Below, piece after piece: positions 21,538 to 25,055 of a DNA stretch of 25,055 nucleotides. Numbering within the stretch: position 1 is the first letter of the stretch; the number at the start of each line of letters is the position of its first letter. The stretch covers positions 1-25,055 of the forward strand of contig CAYJDR010000030.1 of NCBI GenBank assembly GCA_964368965.1, read 5' to 3'. The notes beneath the pieces are model-generated. The model worked only from the letters and a program-made list of their open reading frames with translations. It ran no database searches and was not told where the DNA came from. A program made the translations under genes and the position numbers. This stretch comes from CAYJDR01 sp964368965 (GTDB taxonomy: Bacteria; Chrysiogenota; Deferribacteres; Deferribacterales; Mucispirillaceae).

Positions 21538-24500
21538 ATGAAATCAAACAACAGGAAGCGTGTTATTATTGATGGTAACACTGCAGCAGCACATGTTGCT
21601 CATGCTACGAATGAAGTAATCGCTATTTATCCAATTACGCCATCATCTGTAATGGGTGAGATTTCTGATGAAAAAAGCGCCGCAGGCGTTAAAAACATAT
21701 GGGGAAATATTCCGTTAGTATCAGAGTTACAATCTGAGGCTGGTGCAGCTGGTGCTGTTCATGGTGCTTTAAGCGCTGGCGCAATCACTACAACTTTCAC
21801 TGCATCTCAAGGTTTACTACTTATGATTCCTAACATGTACAAAATCGCTGGTGAGCTTACACCTACAGTTTTCCATGTTAGTGCTAGGGCGCTTGCAGCT
21901 CAAGGTTTATCAATCTTCGGTGACCACTCAGACGTTATGTCTTGCCGTGGTGCTGGCTGGGCAATGCTTGCTTCTAACAACCCTCAAGAAGTTATGGATA
22001 TGGCACTTGTTTCTCAAAGTTCTACTCTAAGAAGCAGAATTCCTTTTCTACACTTTTTCGACGGTTTCAGAACATCACACGAAATGAATGTCGCAGAAGA
22101 GTTAACATATGATGATATGCGCCACATGCTTGACGATAAACTTATTCAAGAGCATAGAGCAAGAAGCTTATCTCCTGATAATCCAACTATTAAAGGTACT
22201 GCTCAAAACCCTGACGTTTATTTCCAAGGGCGTGAGACAGTTAACAAATATATGGACTCTGTTCCATCAATCATAAAAGAAGAGTTCAAAAAGTTTGAAG
22301 AACTTACTGGCAGATCATATGGCTTAGTTGAATATGTTGGTGCTAAAGATGCTGAAAACGTTATCGTTATCATGGGCTCAGGTGCTGATATTGCAGAAGA
22401 AACAGCTCTATTCTTAAACTCTGCAGAAGGTTATAAAACAGGCGTACTAAAAATTAGATTATTCCAACCGTTCCCAGCGGCTGAATTTATTGCAGCTCTA
22501 CCAGCAACGGTTAAAAATATTGCTGTACTTGACAGAACTAAAGAGCCAGGCGCACTTGGTGAGCCATTATACTTACTAGTTGCTGCAACTCTATCTGAAG
22601 CGTTCCACAAAGGTGAAACAGCATTCAAAGCATATCCAAACCTACTTGCAGGCAGATATGGCTTAGGCTCTAAAGACTTTACACCAGCAATGGTTAAAGC
22701 AGTTTATGACAACATGACATCTGCTGATAGCAAACAAAAGTTTACTGTTGGTATCAACGATGATGTTACAAACACATCTATCACTTTTGATGCATCATGG
22801 ACTCTACAAAACAACACATACAACGCATTATTCTACGGCCTAGGTTCAGATGGTACAGTTGGTGCAAACAAAAATACTGCAAAAATCTTATTCAGCGAAG
22901 CTAATAAGGAAGTTCAAGCGTATTTTGTTTACGACTCTAAAAAATCTGGCTCTATGACTACTTCTCACGTACGTTTTGGCGATGAAAGTATCAAAAGTTC
23001 ATACTTAATCCAAAAAGCAGATTTCATTGCATGCCACAACTTTAGCTTCTTAGAGCGTTATGACATGCTTGATAGATTAAAACAAGGTGGCGTATTCTTA
23101 TTAAATAGCTTATACGGCGCTGATGAAGTTTGGGAAAAAATTCCTGAGCGTGTAAAAATCCAAATCATTGAAAAAGAAGCAAAATTCTACGTTGTTGACG
23201 CTGTAACAATTGCAGAAGATTTAGGTTTAGGTTCAAGAATTAACGTAATCCTACAAACTGCATTCTTCGCAATCTCTAACGTTATTCCTTTAGAGCAAGC
23301 ACTTGCTTCTATCAAAGGCGCTATCAAGAAAACTTATGGCAAATATGGCGACAACGTTGTTGAGATGAACTCTAACGCTGCAGATAGTGGCGCTAAAATG
23401 GTTGCAGAAGTTAAATACACTAAAGAAAGCTTTGATAAATCTAAAGTTTGCGATTTAATTAACGGTTGCTTAACTGACCCAACTGCTACACCATTTGTTA
23501 AAGACGTTATCTCTAAACTAGTTGTAGATAAAGGTGAAACTGTTTCAGTTTCTGAAATGCCTGTTGATGGCGTATGGCCAGTAGGTACTGCTAAGTTTGA
23601 AAAGCGTAACATCGCTGTAAACATTCCAGTTTGGGACGAACATATTTGTATCCAATGTGGTTTCTGCTCATTCATGTGTCCACATGCTGCTATCCGTATG
23701 AAGTTCTACGATAAAGCTGAGCTTAAAGATGCACCTGAAGCATTTAAACACGCAGCAGCAAGAGGTAAAGAGTTTGACGGTCTAGAGGCAACTATCCAAG
23801 TCGCTCCTGAAGATTGTACTGGTTGTGGCGTTTGCGTACAAAACTGCCCTGTGAAAAACAAAGAAGTTGAAGGCAAAAAAGCTATTAACATGACTCCACA
23901 AGCTGATTTACGTGACCAAGAAGCGAAAAACTTCGACTTCTTCTTAAACATCTCAGAACTTGCAGTTGATAAATATAACAAAGCTAACATTAAAGGTAGC
24001 CAGCTTGCTCCTCACCATTTTGAATTCTCTGGTGCTTGTGCAGGTTGTGGTGAAACTCCATATGTAAGATTATTAGGCCAACTATTTGGCGATAGAACTT
24101 ACATTGCAAACGCAACTGGTTGTTCATCTATTTATGGTGGTAACTTACCAACTACTCCATATTGCACACGTGCAGATGGTAAAGGTATCGCATGGGCGAA
24201 CTCGTTGTTTGAAGATAACGCTGAGTTTGGTTACGGTATGCGTTTAGCTGTTGAATACTTCGTTAAGAAAGCAGCAAGCTACGTTGAAGACTACAGAGAT
24301 GAACTAGGCGCATTAGCTGATGAATTACTTGCTAATACAGAAGTTAAAGGCCAAGTTGAAATTGAAGCACAACGTGGAAGAGTTACAAAACTAAAAGATA
24401 TCGTTAAAAACAGCTCAAAAGCTACTAAAGAAGATTTCTTAAGTATTGCTGATTACTTAACTCCTAAATCTGTATGGATTTTAGGTGGTGACGGTTGGGC

Positions 24501-25055
24501 ATACGATATTGGTTACGGCGGTTTAGACCACGTAATCGCTAGTGGCGAAAATGTAAACATATTAGTGCTAGATACAGAAGTGTACTCTAACACTGGTGGC
24601 CAAGCATCTAAATCTACTCCGATTGGTGCATCTGCTAAGTTTGCTACAAGCGGTAAAACTATGGAGAAGAAAGACTTAGGCATGATTGCTATGACTTATG
24701 GTAGCTTATATGTTGCTAAGGTTTCTCTATCGAACCCAACGCAGTGTATTAAAGCATTCATTGAAGCAGAAAACTTTGATGGCCCATCATTAATCATTGC
24801 ATACTCACACTGTATCGCTCATGGTATCAACATGGTTACAGGCGTTGAAGAGCAAAAGAAAGCAGTTGAAGCTGGTTACTGGCACTTATACCGTTACAAC
24901 CCTGCATTATTAGATGAAGGCAAAAACCCATTAGTAATTGACAGCAAAGCCCCAGTAGGCGACTTGAAAGAGTTTATGGCTGGCGAAAACAGGTTCAGAA
25001 TTACTAAGAAAATGGACGCTGAAAGATATGCTGAAATGGTTGATAACTCTAAAGT
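21538..25055 (+). CDS. nifJ: Pyruvate:ferredoxin (flavodoxin) oxidoreductase, 3' end outside the window
   Basis: The frame is open from ATG 21538 to the window end (1172 codons), just short of the usual ~1170-1200 residues. Domain I starts with VIAIYPITPSSVMGE (~27-41). Domain II and the domain with CoA contacts follow. The inserted ferredoxin domain has Cys704/707/710/714 (CIQCGFCSFMC) and Cys760/763/766/770 (CTGCGVCVQNC). The TPP domain has GACAGCGETP (Cys834, Cys837), Cys862 in ATGCSS, GDGWAYDIGYGG (GDG at ~984-986), TGGQASKSTP, and Cys1092 in SHCIAHG, so the proximal-cluster cysteines are all present. It oxidises pyruvate with CoA to acetyl-CoA and CO2, reducing ferredoxin or flavodoxin, in the cytoplasm. 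It has its own strong promoter, and AAC and TTC codons are frequent, suggesting high expression. Confidence 0.97.
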   Translation, partial: MKSNNRKRVIIDGNTAAAHVAHATNEVIAIYPITPSSVMGEISDEKSAAGVKNIWGNIPLVSELQSEAGAAGAVHGALSAGAITTTFTASQGLLLMIPNMYKIAGELTPTVFHVSARALAAQGLSIFGDHSDVMSCRGAGWAMLASNNPQEVMDMALVSQSSTLRSRIPFLHFFDGFRTSHEMNVAEELTYDDMRHMLDDKLIQEHRARSLSPDNPTIKGTAQNPDVYFQGRETVNKYMDSVPSIIKEEFKKFEELTGRSYGLVEYVGAKDAENVIVIMGSGADIAEETALFLNSAEGYKTGVLKIRLFQPFPAAEFIAALPATVKNIAVLDRTKEPGALGEPLYLLVAATLSEAFHKGETAFKAYPNLLAGRYGLGSKDFTPAMVKAVYDNMTSADSKQKFTVGINDDVTNTSITFDASWTLQNNTYNALFYGLGSDGTVGANKNTAKILFSEANKEVQAYFVYDSKKSGSMTTSHVRFGDESIKSSYLIQKADFIACHNFSFLERYDMLDRLKQGGVFLLNSLYGADEVWEKIPERVKIQIIEKEAKFYVVDAVTIAEDLGLGSRINVILQTAFFAISNVIPLEQALASIKGAIKKTYGKYGDNVVEMNSNAADSGAKMVAEVKYTKESFDKSKVCDLINGCLTDPTATPFVKDVISKLVVDKGETVSVSEMPVDGVWPVGTAKFEKRNIAVNIPVWDEHICIQCGFCSFMCPHAAIRMKFYDKAELKDAPEAFKHAAARGKEFDGLEATIQVAPEDCTGCGVCVQNCPVKNKEVEGKKAINMTPQADLRDQEAKNFDFFLNISELAVDKYNKANIKGSQLAPHHFEFSGACAGCGETPYVRLLGQLFGDRTYIANATGCSSIYGGNLPTTPYCTRADGKGIAWANSLFEDNAEFGYGMRLAVEYFVKKAASYVEDYRDELGALADELLANTEVKGQVEIEAQRGRVTKLKDIVKNSSKATKEDFLSIADYLTPKSVWILGGDGWAYDIGYGGLDHVIASGENVNILVLDTEVYSNTGGQASKSTPIGASAKFATSGKTMEKKDLGMIAMTYGSLYVAKVSLSNPTQCIKAFIEAENFDGPSLIIAYSHCIAHGINMVTGVEEQKKAVEAGYWHLYRYNPALLDEGKNPLVIDSKAPVGDLKEFMAGENRFRITKKMDAERYAEMVDNSK

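Overview
This AT-rich window (mostly 30-40% GC by eye) carries about twenty genes of a Gram-negative, probably anaerobic or microaerophilic bacterium. The evidence is a periplasmic multiheme c-type cytochrome with a Tat-exported flavoprotein reductase, the cytochrome c maturation protein CcmF, acetate kinase, pyruvate:ferredoxin oxidoreductase and an Mla/MCE lipid-transport operon, which implies an outer membrane. The combination and base composition would fit a Deferribacterota member such as a Mucispirillum relative. That is only a guess, because there is no rRNA or other marker gene. A run of 100 N flanked by two identical 55-bp copies shows the source is a draft scaffold.

Layout. 1-1580: two tandem Crp/Fnr-family regulators, the first cut by the window edge. 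1647-4160, minus strand: flavoprotein reductase, tetraheme cytochrome and a small exported lysine-rich protein. 4310-7784: an HxlR regulator divergent from a polar amino-acid-type ABC transporter (binding protein, permease, ATPase) and a PNPOx-ferredoxin fusion. 7834-10302, minus: a copper P-type ATPase with an extra CopZ-like domain at its C-terminus. 10390-14722, minus: ccmF preceded by a large zinc-ribbon TPR protein. 14917-16155: ackA. 16222-17603: ECF sigma factor, one-TM anti-sigma candidate and CnrX/CpxP-like periplasmic sensor. 17600-21287, minus: MlaE permease, a degenerate MlaF-like protein, MCE protein, lipoprotein and a Nim-type flavin-binding protein. 21538-end: nifJ, lacking only its last residues.

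How parts fit. The flavoprotein gene and the second crp gene have the same promoter architecture: an operator TGTTTC-N4-GAAACA (or one mismatch) followed, after exactly 21 bp, by a -10-like hexamer. This is the class II (-41.5) geometry of Crp/Fnr activators. Both Crp paralogues have Val where E. coli CRP has Glu181, which agrees with the operator having T where the CRP site TGTGA has G. I infer a small electron-acceptor regulon controlled by one or both regulators. PFOR and acetate kinase cover pyruvate to acetate; the reductase and cytochrome would dispose of electrons in the periplasm, and CcmF would help mature the cytochrome.

The most unusual locus is the MCE operon. Its ATPase-like subunit has no Walker A, a broken signature and a broken Walker B, and its permease has lost the usual RELGP and TEQ motifs. 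It may be a lipid transporter with a pseudo-ATPase, or one that uses an ATPase encoded elsewhere. No tRNA, rRNA, CRISPR or insertion sequence was seen. No gene-free stretch exceeds 300 bp.
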